Source: Prorocentrum cordatum (taxonomy: Eukaryota > Sar > Dinophyceae > Prorocentrales > Prorocentraceae). Taken from it: DNA of 64,000 bases. The stretch lies in assembly GCA_963575745.1 (NCBI GenBank), contig CAUYUJ010001481.1, forward strand, positions 233,881 to 297,880, written 5' to 3'. Below, in pieces: positions 1-10,045 of this stretch. Each line of letters opens with the position of its first letter. Positions within the stretch are counted from its first letter, which is position 1. The translations under genes were made by a program, and so were the position numbers. Below the pieces are notes generated by a model that saw only the letters and a program-made list of their open reading frames with translations, was not told the origin of the DNA and searched no databases.

Positions 1-1
1 C

Positions 2-2149
2 CCAGTCTTTTCGGCTGAGGATATGCGGCGGGAGTGGGAGCCGTGGTGGGTGCCTGACTCTGGAGGCGCCCCCCTGGACTGGGTCGTCGTCGCTCGCGAG
101 CGGGGGGTCCCCGAAATCCCCGCCAACCCCGCCTGGCGACCCCCCTCGTTCGCGGCCTTCCAGCGGGCCCTCCGGGACACTCACGGGGCGGCTGGGCTCG
201 ACGGGTGGGAGGCTTCTGAGCTGCAGGGCCTTTCGGACCACTTCCCTGGCCTCCTCCACGAGCTCTGGGCCATCCTCGTCGCCACGTTGGAGGGGGGCGC
301 CAGCCCATGGCCTGATGAGCGCACGCGGGCTTTCGGGGCTTTGCGGGTGGTCGGCATCCCTAAGCGGGGGTCCGACGACGCCCGGCCGATCGCGATCGGG
401 CCGGTCTGGATGCGAGCTTGGGGCCGTTGCCTCCTCGACGTGCTTCCCGCGCCCCCTGCCGAGGCGTTCGGGGAGAGGGGCGCCGTGGCCTCCGTGGCTG
501 ACTGGGCCGCCGCGCCCGGCGACGCGGGAACCGAAGTCGACCTGAGCCGGGCCTACGACTCGGTGGACCACGGCGTCGCAGGCGCCGCCCTCAGGCACCA
601 AGGTGCACCTGCTCCGGTCGTGGCTACCATGGAGGCTGTCTGGCGGGCCCCCCGATATTGCTCGGTGGCCGGGGACACTGCTGCTGCTTTACACCCTACT
701 CGGGGCCTGCCGCCCGGCGACCCTTCTTCGGGCCGTATCCTCAGTCTGGTGCTTTGCCCCTGGCACGCCGCGATCCGTTCGGTGCCCAGGACGCGCGCAT
801 GGTCCTACATGGACGACCGTTCCATTAAGGCCGCCGCGGCGGTGGATCGGGACCGTGCCTTAGCGATCACTGCGGAGATCGACCGGCGGCTTGGCTTTTC
901 GGAGAACATTAGGAAGCGGCAGGTTTGGTCGGGCACCCAGAGCGCCGAACATTTGGGAGTGCGGGCCGCTTTCGGTGACGCCGCGACCTGGCCCCAGCTG
1001 CCTGAGCCTCGGGGCGGGTGGGACCAGATCCGCTCCCAGGTGCGCCGGCTCCGCGCGGTGCCCGGCGGGCAGCGGACCAGGGAGCTCGCGGCCCTGATGC
1101 GCATCGCTCCTCAACACCGGTGGTCGGCTCCGTTCTGCGCGATCCCGCCATGTGATCTGATCGCGCTCACGTTTCGGTCTGTTGTCCGGACTCGCTGCAC
1201 CTGGCGGTGCGCTCGGCGTTGGTACGCCGAGCGGGTTTCTTTGCACCCTGTCTTGGGTACGGCGTGCGCTGTGCTGAAGGCGGCTCGGGGGGTTCCCGCG
1301 TCGCGGTTGTTGTCGGTGGCGCTCTCGGAGCATTATGGCGTGTTCGGGCTGCTCCCGGTCGCCGCCGGGTCGCTCCCCGAAGGCGTCTGGCTGCTTCCGG
1401 CCCCGGGGCTCGACCCCCGGGCCGCGGCGGCGGTCGCCGCTGCAGCCGCCGCTGACAGCCGCGAAGCGAGAACCCGGCACCCTGGGACCCCTCGCCCCCC
1501 CCGCAGGGCTTTCGACGCCTCGTCCGATCGCGGTCAGCACGCTCTCCGGGAGTGCGCCCGGGCGGCGCTCCTTCGCCCCAAGGCGGCGCCTGGGCCCCCG
1601 CCGCGGCACGACGAAGAGGGGATTGGGGAGATCGATCTGGCTGTTCAGAGCGCGCCGCCGTGGGCCCAGTTCCGGCGATCGCTGGGCCGATACGAGACGA
1701 ACCTCCTCGCCGTTTGGAGGGGCGGGGCCGTGTGCACGCCGACGCGCAGGCACGGCGGCGCGTGCGTTTGCCCGTTCGGTTGCGGGCACGCCCAGGCGTC
1801 GGCTCGGCACTTCTGGGCCGAGTGCCCGCGTTTTGCTGGACGTCGGCTCGAACTCGGGGAGAATCTGCGGGTCGCGCCGGCTTGGTGGGGGGCCCAGCCC
1901 CGCGTCACGGCGAAAACGGGGTGGATCACTAAGGCTGCCGGGGGCTCGATTCAGCGTCGGGCTCAGCTGCATGTGATGGCGTGCCGCCTCGGCGTCGCCA
2001 TCATGCAGGCGCTCGCCGGCCTCGGCGGGTGGGCCTTCGGGGACGCGGTCTCCCCGCCCGGGGCCCACCTGGGTCCTCCCTCCCTTCCCTCCCCTTTCCC
2101 TCCGGCGGGCGGCGCCGGCGGGCGGCGGGACGGACGACGACGACGCTGA
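2..2149 (+). CDS. LINE-type reverse transcriptase ORF, open at the left edge
   Basis: This is the reverse transcriptase (RT) of a non-LTR retrotransposon, which copies element RNA at a nicked genomic target. Numbered from the ATG at 23 (708 codons), the fingers/palm region has GIPKRGSDDARPIAIGP, the first catalytic Asp in VDLSRAYDSVDH (D173), the LPPGDPSS turn and the catalytic YMDD box (Y262-D265). A C-terminal CX3CX8HX4C knuckle (C583, C587, H596, C601) resembles those after the RT domain of many LINEs. The frame is open leftwards past ATG 23 to the window edge, so an upstream endonuclease part may lie outside. Over 2.1 kb there is no stop or frameshift, unlike the other retroelements here, so this copy is young or still constrained. 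It ends in a proline/arginine-rich tail just before a GGA array. No poly(A) tail is seen. Confidence 0.85.
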   Translation, partial: PVFSAEDMRREWEPWWVPDSGGAPLDWVVVARERGVPEIPANPAWRPPSFAAFQRALRDTHGAAGLDGWEASELQGLSDHFPGLLHELWAILVATLEGGASPWPDERTRAFGALRVVGIPKRGSDDARPIAIGPVWMRAWGRCLLDVLPAPPAEAFGERGAVASVADWAAAPGDAGTEVDLSRAYDSVDHGVAGAALRHQGAPAPVVATMEAVWRAPRYCSVAGDTAAALHPTRGLPPGDPSSGRILSLVLCPWHAAIRSVPRTRAWSYMDDRSIKAAAAVDRDRALAITAEIDRRLGFSENIRKRQVWSGTQSAEHLGVRAAFGDAATWPQLPEPRGGWDQIRSQVRRLRAVPGGQRTRELAALMRIAPQHRWSAPFCAIPPCDLIALTFRSVVRTRCTWRCARRWYAERVSLHPVLGTACAVLKAARGVPASRLLSVALSEHYGVFGLLPVAAGSLPEGVWLLPAPGLDPRAAAAVAAAAAADSREARTRHPGTPRPPRRAFDASSDRGQHALRECARAALLRPKAAPGPPPRHDEEGIGEIDLAVQSAPPWAQFRRSLGRYETNLLAVWRGGAVCTPTRRHGGACVCPFGCGHAQASARHFWAECPRFAGRRLELGENLRVAPAWWGAQPRVTAKTGWITKAAGGSIQRRAQLHVMACRLGVAIMQALAGLGGWAFGDAVSPPGAHLGPPSLPSPFPPAGGAGGRRDGRRRR

Positions 2150-2322
2150 CGACCTCCCTCCCCCTCCTGGTGGTGGTGGTGGTCCCCCGGGTGCTGACAG
2201 CCGTCCCAATTAGCTCCGCTTCAGTCCTGTGGTCCACTGGCCCTTTTCCCAAGGTTTGAACAGCGCTGCGCGTTGTTTTAAACAGCAGCTAGGGCAAAGG
2301 CACCCTGCTGCTTTCAATTCTC

Positions 2323-2600
2323 AGGAGGAGGAGAAGGAGGAGGAGGAGGAGGAGGAGCAGGAGGAGGAGGAGGAGGAGGAGAAGAAGGAGGAGGAGGAGG
2401 GGGAGGAGGAGGAGGAGGAGGAGGAGGAGGAGGAGGAGGAGGAAGAGAGGAAGAGAGGAAGAGAGGAAGAGAGGAAGAGAGGAAGAGAGGAAGAGAGGAA
2501 GAGAGGAAGAGAGGAAGAGAGGAAGAGAGGAGGAGGAGGAGGAGGAAGAGGAGGAGGAGAAGGAGCAGGAGGAGGAGGAGCAGCAGGAGCAGGAAGAGGC
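2323..2600. repeat. GGA/GAAGAGA purine array
   Basis: A homopurine run of GGA triplets with an inner block of about ten GGAAGAGA octamers (2448-2530). The long frames across it on both strands (poly-Glu, poly-Ser/Leu) are repeat artefacts. Confidence 0.95.
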
Positions 2601-3756
2601 CGGCAGGCCCTCCCCCGGCACGCGCGCCCGCGGCGCTCGATCGGGCGTCTCGCACCACACGGGGCGGGGGTCCATGCAAACGGGGGGTCAGCCAGAGCGC
2701 CGGGTCTTGCAGGATATCCGGCAGTGCCAGAGGCGCACTGGCCCGGGTTCGGGTGCAGGATCTTGCCGGGTGCTGCAGGATCTTGCAGGAGATGTCGCAG
2801 GAACCTGCAAAGCCCGACTGACCCGGGCTTGGATTGACCCGGGTCAGTAGGTCCCGGGGCATCGAGGGCTGCAAGCGAAGCGCCCTGATGATCTGAAGTG
2901 GCTCCCCGGAAGCCCCGAGGGTGCACGACAGGACGGAATATCATGACGTTCGCTGGCGTTTCGCCCTCTTCCGGTTCGTCATCTTTCGGTTCGGCCTCTC
3001 TCGGTTCGTCCTTTTACGTGTTGTCTTCGCTCGAAGCGACTCGGGCGACATGCCTTCCGAGCGAAAGGAAGCGGACGATGCGAATTCCGACGAAATGAAT
3101 CGGAATCGCAAGAAAGTCGGACGGGGCTGGGACGAGAACAAATCCGTTCCAGCGCGTCCCGGAACGCCTTGAGAGCGTTCCGGAACGCCTTGAGAAGGTC
3201 GCGGCGCCCGATATTTCCTCCAGAGCCGCCCGATCTCAGAGATTCCCGATATATCTTCATCCGACTTTATCTGTTTCCTGGCTTCGTCTTAGAGAGTCAC
3301 CCCGTTCGAAGCGACGCGAGCGACATGCCATCCCGACAAAATGAAGCGGACGACGTGGAGTCCGACGAAATGCAGCGGAATCGACAGAAAGGCTCCTGGA
3401 CGCCCGAAGTATCCGAGATCACTGCGAACCGGGTAACTCCGGCTTGGGCCCCCGCAGGGCGCGAGTCTGTGGCTACCCCTGACTGCCCCCAGCCCCGATG
3501 ACTCGGGCAGGGAGCATTTCGATTCCTCCGATTCGATCCGATCCGATTTCCATCGCTGCCGATTCCGATTCGATTCGACTTGGGATTCCGATTCGGGCTC
3601 CGATTCCTCCTTGCAGGCATACTTTCCTGCCGATCTCCGCCGATTCGACTCTTCCCGACTCGGCTGCCGATTTCCGCCGATCCGATTGAGCTCCATCGCC
3701 GATCCGAATTATCGATTCGATGTCGGGCTTTCCTGCTCGGGGCCCTGACGTTCTCC
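2601..3756. repeat. Non-coding spacer with a duplicated about 95-bp segment and a GATTCC-type repeat
   Basis: I see no gene here. Segments 3030-3125 and 3303-3393 are diverged copies that share GCGACATGCC and TCCGACGAAATG blocks. A third partial copy lies at 4403-4463. From 3517 to 3725 the DNA is a degenerate GATTCC/GATTCG hexamer repeat. At 2700-2850 there are scattered copies of a CAGGATCTTGCAGG-like motif. Confidence 0.7.
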
Positions 3757-4142
3757 CCCCCCCTCCTCCTCCTCCCCCCTCCTCCCCCCCCTCCCCTCCT
3801 CCTCCTCCTCCTCCTCCTCCTCCTCCTCCTCCTCCTCCTCCTCCTCCTCCTCCTCCTCTCCTCCTCCTCCTCCTCCTCCTCCTCCTCCTCCTCCTCCTCC
3901 TCCTCCCTCCCTCCTCCTCCCCCTCCTCCTCCTCCTCCTCCTCCTCCTCCTCCCTCCTCCTCCTCCTCCTCCTCCCTCCTCCTTCCTCCTCCTCCTCCTC
4001 CTCCTCCTCTCTCCTCCTCCTCCTCCTCCTCCTCCTCCTCCTCCTCATCCCCTCCTCCTCCCCCCCCTCCTCCTCCTCTCTCCTCCTCCTCCTCCTCCTC
4101 CTCCTCCTCCTCCTCCTCCTCCTCCTCCTCCTCCTCCTCCCC
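3757..4142. repeat. TCC pyrimidine array
   Basis: About 385 bp of almost pure (TCC)n with CTC and CCC interruptions, in the opposite strand orientation to the 2.3-kb array. It has no coding value. Confidence 0.95.
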
Positions 4143-5051
4143 CGAGGGCCTCCTCTGCCACCACAGGAGAGCTGCTCGGGTTGGGTTCGCCGCAGAGCCG
4201 GCGCCGTAGCGTCGCCGCAGAGCCGGCGCCGTCCTGAGGAAATGGAGCCGACCAGATGAAGTCTTAGGTCGGGATTGTCCCTCTACAGGAGGACGATCCA
4301 AAGATAGTCCACACAAACAGCATGGGGACGGTAGTTCTATGATGCTTCACTCGTTTTGCATATGTCGGGTATTGCTCCATTTTCGCCCAAGATCCGCCTG
4401 CAGGAAGACATGCCCGCCCTAAGTGAAGCCCGACGAAATGCGACGGAAGCGAAAGAAAGGCACCCCGTTCTTCGGTGGCAAATCATGGGGGCCTGGTACA
4501 CCCTCCGAACATTCCGTCTTTAGCGTCGACTAGCGCCGATTAGCGTCTGGAGTCGATGAGACAGCGCCGACGTAGCGTCGATTCAGCGTCGATTGACGTC
4601 AATTTAGCGTCGATCAGCGTCGATTCGCAAGAGCCGACAAGATGGCATGTGAGGCCCCCACGAGTTGCCACCGAACCGTTCTCCACCCCCAACCGAGGTG
4701 CGAAACATTGTATACACTTCTCGATTTGGGCGTGCCGTCCTTGCGCAGGGGCCAGGCGAGTCTTCTCTGCATCACTCCAATGTTAGCGGATGATCCCCGG
4801 AGGCAATCCGAAACGCACGCGTTGGGGGGAGTCCGGCCTCCCCGCTGCGCAAATCGCGCCCCCCGCGGCGCAAATCGCGCCCAGGCCGCGGCGGCCTCCC
4901 GGCACTGCTCGCAGAGGGCCCCGGCGGGCGGCGGCCCCTCTGCGGGCGGCTACCGCGGTGGCCACCGAGGCGGGCGGGCAGCCGCTTGAAAGTGCCCCGA
5001 CGGGCGCGCGGGCGGTGCTCCTGAGGCTCGGCGAGGCGGGGGAAAAACGGT
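4143..5051. repeat. Spacer with a TTAGCGTCGA-type minisatellite
   Basis: No gene is recognised. A 25-bp GCCGCAGAGCCGGCGCCGT unit is duplicated at 4189-4232. From 4519 to 4630 a degenerate (T)TAGCGTCGAT decamer is repeated roughly ten times. The rest is unique GC-rich sequence. Confidence 0.65.
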
Positions 5052-5530
5052 CCTCCTCCTCCTCCTCCTCCTCCTCCTCCTCGCTCCGCCTCCTCGCTCC
5101 GCCTCCTTGCTCCTCCTCCTCCTCCTCCTCCTCCTCCTCCTCCTCCTCCTCCTCTCCTCCTCCTCCTCCTCCCCTCCTCCCCCTCCTCCTCCTCCTCCTC
5201 CTCCCTCCTCCTCCACCTCCTCCTCCTTCGCCTCCTCATCCTCCTCCTCATCCTCCTCCTCCTCCACTCCTCCCTCCCTCCTCCTCCTCCTCCTCCTCCT
5301 CCTCCTCCTCCTCCCCTCCTCCTCCTCTCCTCCTCCCTCCTCCTCCTCCTCTCTCCTCCTCCTCCTCCTCCTCCTCCTCCTCCTCCTCCTCCTCCTCCCC
5401 TCCTCCTCCTCCTCCTCCCCTCCTCCTCCTCCTCCTCCTCCTCCTCCTCCTCCTCCTCCTCCTCCTCCTCCTCCTCCTCCTCCTCCTCCTCCTCCTCCTC
5501 CTCCTCCTCCTCCTCCTTCGCCTCCTCCGC
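5052..5530. repeat. TCC pyrimidine array
   Basis: About 480 bp of (TCC)n with a few TCCTCA and TTCGCC variants. This is the longest uninterrupted pyrimidine tract in the window. Confidence 0.95.
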
Positions 5531-6540
5531 CAGCACAAACTGGCACCGGCGGGGAGTCGGAATAGCCTTTGGTGCAGGCTTACAGGGGTCCCCCTCAGCA
5601 CCAGCCTGCGCGATTGGATTTGGCCTGCCCGCGGCCCCCTGAAGCCGCGCACCAAAGGTCACTCTTGCCTGTGAGGGTCATGCTTGCGTATAGGCGAAGG
5701 AGGTCTACGGTGCCCCCGCGAGCTGGCGGCGGGGGGGGTCTCCGCGCAGGACGCCAGAAGCGCCCTGGGGGGGGGGCTCTGACCCAGAGAGATGCCAACG
5801 CAAAGCCATGCAGTTCAACGCATCACAAAGCAAAGCACCGCAGAAAAAAAAAAACGAGGGAGGACATCCCCTCCCTCGGGCCCTCGGGAACCCAGCGGAG
5901 GGCCCACGATCGCCAGCGGCCCAGTTGCAGACAAGGACTCCGAAGCCCACTGGCAAAGCCTACTTGAAAACAAGGGCTGTATTAGTTGACCGTGTCAGAT
6001 TGAAGCGTAGAGGGTGTCTCCACTAGGGGCATGTGGAGCCGCTCTTCGGGATTCTCTTGCCCGCCTTCGGGCTACACTGCGGCCTCCGAAGCCCAAGCTT
6101 GTTCAGTCATCTTAGCCTATCGCGCGGAATCTTTGGCGGGGAGGGCCCCCTCCCCACTTCAAGCCATCTTTGGGGCCGTCTGGGGCGTATTGTGGACATG
6201 TGAAAGGCCATCTTGGGCCAATGGGGCTGTCTGGCCCACTCTTAGAGTCTTAGAGGCCATCTCTGGCTACCTGGAACCATCTGGGAGCCATGCACTCAAT
6301 CTTGGAATCACTACCTCCTCGCGGTCCCCATTGGTCCAGTCTCCTGTGCAGGCGGTCGGGGCGGGTCAAGACCTGCGATCCACAAAAGATGTTCGAAGGG
6401 CTTGGCTCGGAAGCGCTGATCTGCCAAACAGCACCCGCCCAGAGGGCAAGCTGGAAGTCCTCCCCCCCCCATGTCGTGGCCGTCTCGTCTCCGGCCATGC
6501 TGGATCGAGCTCCTCTGGCCCGCGCCGCCGGGGGCCGTTC
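5531..6540. other. Spacer without a recognised gene
   Basis: GC-rich sequence with a short A-run at 5843-5855. The stretch at 5635-5670 shares a CACTCTTGCCT-containing segment with 15195-15250, so it is probably a dispersed repeat. A 353-codon frame starting at 6031 shows no family resemblance before about 6550. Confidence 0.5.
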
Positions 6541-6549
6541 AGAAGGCCA

Positions 6550-6780
6550 ATGGGCGAAGAGAGGCGCACCGATCCCGAAGACGGCGCCGCGTATACCTTT
6601 GCAGAGATCTCCGCCTTCTACCGGGGCAGGTACGGGGCGCGGGAGATCGAGGCCTACTGGAGGGATGCCTGCACGCCGGCCGCGAGGCCCAGGGCAAGGG
6701 GCCGGCGCCGAGGCACGGGGTGGGCCCCGCGGGGCGGCGGCGCCCAGGCGCAGAAGCTCGAAGAAGAAAAAATGGCACAG
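6550..6780 (+). CDS. Isolated exon with a DPEDG...Y..AEISAFYRGRY motif
   Basis: One frame reads RRTDPEDGAAYTFAEISAFY and continues through GRYGAREIEAYWRDAC into a basic Arg/Lys tail. From memory, this short module (DPEDG, an aromatic pair, then a YW and Cys about 30 residues later) recurs at the ends of many dinoflagellate proteins. I have no function for it. No other exons with a clear relation are visible nearby, and the frame extends into low-complexity sequence on both sides. It may be the terminal exon of a gene whose other exons are diverged, or a stranded fragment. Boundaries are approximate. Confidence 0.45.
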
Positions 6781-7231
6781 TCGTTAGCCTGGCGAAGAGC
6801 CCAACCCATCTCTCAACGCGAGGCGGCTGCACACAGGACCGCGCAACGCACGAGGACACACCGAGGGGTCTGCAGCACCCTGGAGCGCTTCGCCAAGAAG
6901 CGTCAGACCACACCCAGAGCCCCCCATTCGCGCACACTCTCACGACCCGAGTCGCAAATCGACGCGCCACGGAGCAGGAGGACGGGGGCACGAAGAGCAG
7001 GACGAGGGATCCTGGGAGGACGGCTTAGTGAGAAGAGCAGCGCCGCGGGCTGCACTTGCGCTATACAGCACCGCGCCGCGCGAGCTGTGTGAGAGGACAG
7101 CGCGACGTGCGGAGTGCCGCCCAAGTGCCCGGGTGCCTTGCACTGGCGTGCCCCGCCTTCGCAACTTCGCGCGTGGCTCCCTGCGGGCGTGCCGAGATAT
7201 GAGCGCGGGCGGTGCCATGCTTGGCACGAAC

Positions 7232-7289
7232 GAAATGGGTACGGAAAAAATGCACCCCTTCTTGTACCCATTCTTTCCGTGCCCATTTC
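7232..7289. repeat. Imperfect hairpin
   Basis: 7232-7252 and 7269-7289 are inverted copies that match at 19 of 21 positions, separated by a 16-nt loop. It lies upstream of the 92-bp satellite. Confidence 0.75.
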
Positions 7290-7546
7290 GGGCGTCCAAA
7301 CATGCGAGCACCTCCACTGGGAGGCAGGCGACGCTCCTCCCGTGCGAGACACACAATGCTTGTGGGGGTCGCATCGTGCCGAAGGGGCAGCGGCGGCGGG
7401 GCGCCGCGCGAGCGCTCACCACGAGGGCCGCAGGCGGAGCAGATCTCCAGGGGGGGGGGGGGGCACGAAGCTCGCGAGGGGTGTGCCGCATGGCCGCGGC
7501 GGCGCGGCGCGGGCGCACCCACTGGGGCCCCAGGTGAGGCTCCCAT

Positions 7547-7738
7547 TGACGAGCGAACAACACGCACCCATAATACCCATAGGTGGGTCGGAGGGGGATA
7601 CGGGTGCGCGTTGTCGGATGGGGTCCCCCGCTCGAAAGGAAGCGCCCCCCCAGGATCCGACAACCCGCACCCATACCCATAGCCAGTTCGCCTCCCAACG
7701 TTCCCCCAAGGGTATGGGTGTGTGTTGTTCGTTCATCA
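7547..7738. mobile_element. 192-bp MITE with 24-bp inverted ends and a CCCAT target duplication
   Basis: The terminal inverted repeats are 7547-7570 and 7715-7738 (20 of 24 match). They are flanked exactly by CCCAT at 7542-7546 and again at 7739-7743. A second inverted pair nests inside (7600-7621 with 7653-7674). The insertion splits one unit of the surrounding 92-bp satellite, so it happened after the array formed. There is no coding capacity, so it is a non-autonomous DNA transposon by structure. Confidence 0.85.
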
Positions 7739-8427
7739 CCCATGGGGCTGCAGGAGGCGCGTGCGGGTCGTGCCGAGACCGGCGCAGCGGCGCCATGCGA
7801 GCGCACGCGCATGGGGGCCCTGGGTGGAGCGCCCTGGGAGGCAGGGAGCGCAGGAGGGCGGGGCCGAAGTGGGATCGGCAGGCGCCCTGCGAATGCAAGC
7901 AGCGGGGCCCCAGCTGGGGCTCCTTGCGGAGCACGATGCTCATGAGGGATGTGCCAAGATGGGCGTGGCGGCGCCATGCGAACGCACCCAATGGTGCCCC
8001 AGGTGGAGCCCCCTGGGGGGCAGGAACTGAGTGACGAGGAAGCCGAAGTTGGCGCGGCGGCGCTATGCGAACGCACACGGTGTAGCCCTAGGTAGAGCAA
8101 ACCTCTTGGGGGGGCAGGAAAAGCGCGGGGGGGGGGGGGGCATACGAACACAACCAGTGAGGCACCAGGTGGAGCTCCCCGCGAGAGTCGGCTGAGGCCT
8201 TAGGCGGAGCCCTTGGGGGGCGCATTTTGCAGAACGCGCTCCTGTTGATGGGATGTGCCGAAATCGGTGGCCGCCATTTAGAACGCACCGACTGAGGCCA
8301 TAGGTTGAGCCCCCTGGGAGGCAGGGAACGTATGAGGGCTGTGCTGAAGCGGGCGCGGCGGCGCCATGCGAACGCACAACACTGAGGCCGTAGGTGTACC
8401 CCCCTGAGAGGGGCAGGAAACCGTTTC

Positions 8428-8445
8428 GTGTGTGTGTGTGTGTGC

Positions 8446-8504
<59 letters not shown>

Positions 8505-8661
8505 TGTGTGTTTGTGTGCTTCTGTGTTTCTGTGTTTCTGTGTTTCCGTGTTTCTGTGTTTGTGTGTTTGTGTGTTTGTGTATTCGTGTGTTTGTGTGTT
8601 TGTGTGTTTATGTGTTTGTGTGTTTGTGTGTTTGTGTGTTTGTGTGTTTGTGTGTGTGTGT
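8428..8661. repeat. GT microsatellite grading into a TGTGTTTG/TGTGTTTC octamer
   Basis: A near-pure (TG)n run to about 8500 is followed by an 8-bp repeat with C/G variants, inserted within the 92-bp satellite. Confidence 0.95.
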
Positions 8662-9089
8662 GCCGAAGTTGGCGCGGCGGCGCCATGCGAACGCACGCAC
8701 ATGGGGCCCTAGGTGGAGCTCCCCGGACAGTGGGGGGGAGGGGGGGGGGGGCAGGAAACGTGTGAGGGATGTGCCGAAATGGGCGCGGCGGCGCCATGCG
8801 AACGCACCCATCGGGGCACTTTGTGGGGTTCCCTGGGGGGCAGGGAACACATGTGGTGCATGCCGAAGTGGCAAAAGTGGCGTTATTACCGAACGCACCC
8901 ACTGGGGCCCAATAAAGAGCTCCCTGCAGAGGTCTGGAAATGTGTGAGAGGTGTGCCGAAATGGCCGCGGCGGCGCCATGCGAACGCACCCAGTGGGCCC
9001 TAGGTGGAGCTCCCTGTGGGGCACGATACCTGTGAGGGGTGTACCGAAACGAGGCGCGTGAGGGGTGTGCCGTAATTGGCCAGGGCAGG

Positions 9090-9839
9090 AAGAGGAGGAA
9101 GAGGAGGAGGAGGAGGAGAACGGGGAGGAGGAGGACCGGTACAAACCTAACACTCATCAGCGATGTTGGAATAATCCTTCCCTCCAAGCTTCCTCTTCAC
9201 AGGCCCCTACAAGGGTTCATTCCCACTGAGGGAAGTGCCCCGTTGGGAGACACCGTTTGAAGATCTTGAAGCATACCGAAACACCGTTCTCGGGACTCCA
9301 ACGCCACGAATCAGCCTGACTGTGTTTTGACGATCCTGAATCGCGCCAGAACGCCACTCTTGGGACTTCAACACCGCGAATCATTGTACCTGTTGCGCAC
9401 TGGCAGTCCTGATCTTATTCCAGAACGCAATGTCTGGCACGTTGGCCATGGGACCCCCATGGAACTCTTGCAAGCATTAAAGACGAATGTGCGCGGCGCT
9501 AAGGCGAGAGCCACATCTTGAAAAGGAACCGCCCTCAGTGCACTGAGGTCGATTCAACTCTTACAAAGATTTAAGCCGAGTGTGCGCGGCGCTGAGGCGA
9601 GAGCCACATCTTGAAACCGACCCGCCCTCAATCTGCAAAGCTCTTGCAGTGTTTATCGACGAGAGCGCGCGGCGCTAAGGCGAGAGCCACATTTGAAAAC
9701 CACACGCCCTCCATCTGTGAAATTGCTTCCAATGTTTGAGCTTCAGGGTCATACGTGGTGAAGACGTCTCAGGCGAAACGCCTGGCCCGCCCTTTCGACT
9801 AGTCTCGGGGTGCGACAGGGTGGATTCATTTATAAGGAA
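9090..9839. repeat. Two short tandem repeat families
   Basis: At 9260-9450 there are about three diverged copies of a roughly 75-bp unit (ATCNTGAA, ACGCCACT, GGGACTTCAAC and CGAATCA blocks). At 9489-9720 there are three copies of a roughly 88-bp unit with the core GTGCGCGGCGCTAAGGCGAG. At 9757 one copy of the GTCTCAGGCGAAACG motif, abundant at 42-46 kb, appears. No gene is seen. Confidence 0.7.
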
Positions 9840-9840
9840 A

Positions 9841-10045
9841 AGGGGAGGAGGAGGAGGAGGAGGAGGAGGAGGAGGAGCAGGAGCAGGAGGAGGAGGAGGA
9901 GGAGGAGGAGGAGGAGGAAGAAGAGAGGAAGAGGCGGAGGACGAGGATGAGGAGGAGGAGGAAAGCATGAATGGAGGAGGGGGAGGGGGAGGGGGAGGAG
10001 CAGGAGGAGGAGGAGGGAGGATGGGGAGGATAAGGAGAAGGAGAT
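9841..10045. repeat. GGA purine array
   Basis: (GGA)n with GCAGGAGCAGG and GGGGGA variants. It is followed at 10067-10096 by a flank (TTCAAAACGAGGACCCAACA) that also follows the GGA array at 14.07-14.46 kb. Confidence 0.9.

Larger units (their letters stand above)
7480..9075. repeat. Satellite array, unit about 92 bp
   Basis: About 13 diverged copies of a unit containing TGCCGAAATGGGCGCGGCGG, then GCCATGCGAACGCACCCA, then GGTGGAGCTCCCTGGGGGGC. Copies start near 7490, 7770, 7866, 7950, 8045, 8250, 8342, 8662, 8770, 8862 and 8953. One copy is split by a MITE (7547-7738) and another by a GT microsatellite. Long frames across the array are periodicity artefacts. Confidence 0.85.

Noticed and set aside
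860-2209. 449-codon minus-strand frame
   Set aside because: It is the antisense shadow of the reverse-transcriptase ORF, with Arg/Pro/Gly-rich composition and no domain.
3297-5662. Long poly-Glu, poly-Gly, poly-Ser and poly-Pro frames
   Set aside because: They are translations of GGA/TCC arrays in all frames. They stay open only because the repeat lacks stops.
6031-7092. Full 353-codon frame as one protein
   Set aside because: Only about 75 codons (6550-6780) look conserved. The rest has no motif and atypical composition, so only that part is annotated.
8063-9187. 374-codon minus-strand frame with Thr-His repeats
   Set aside because: It is made of the 92-bp satellite and the GT microsatellite, and the period keeps it open.
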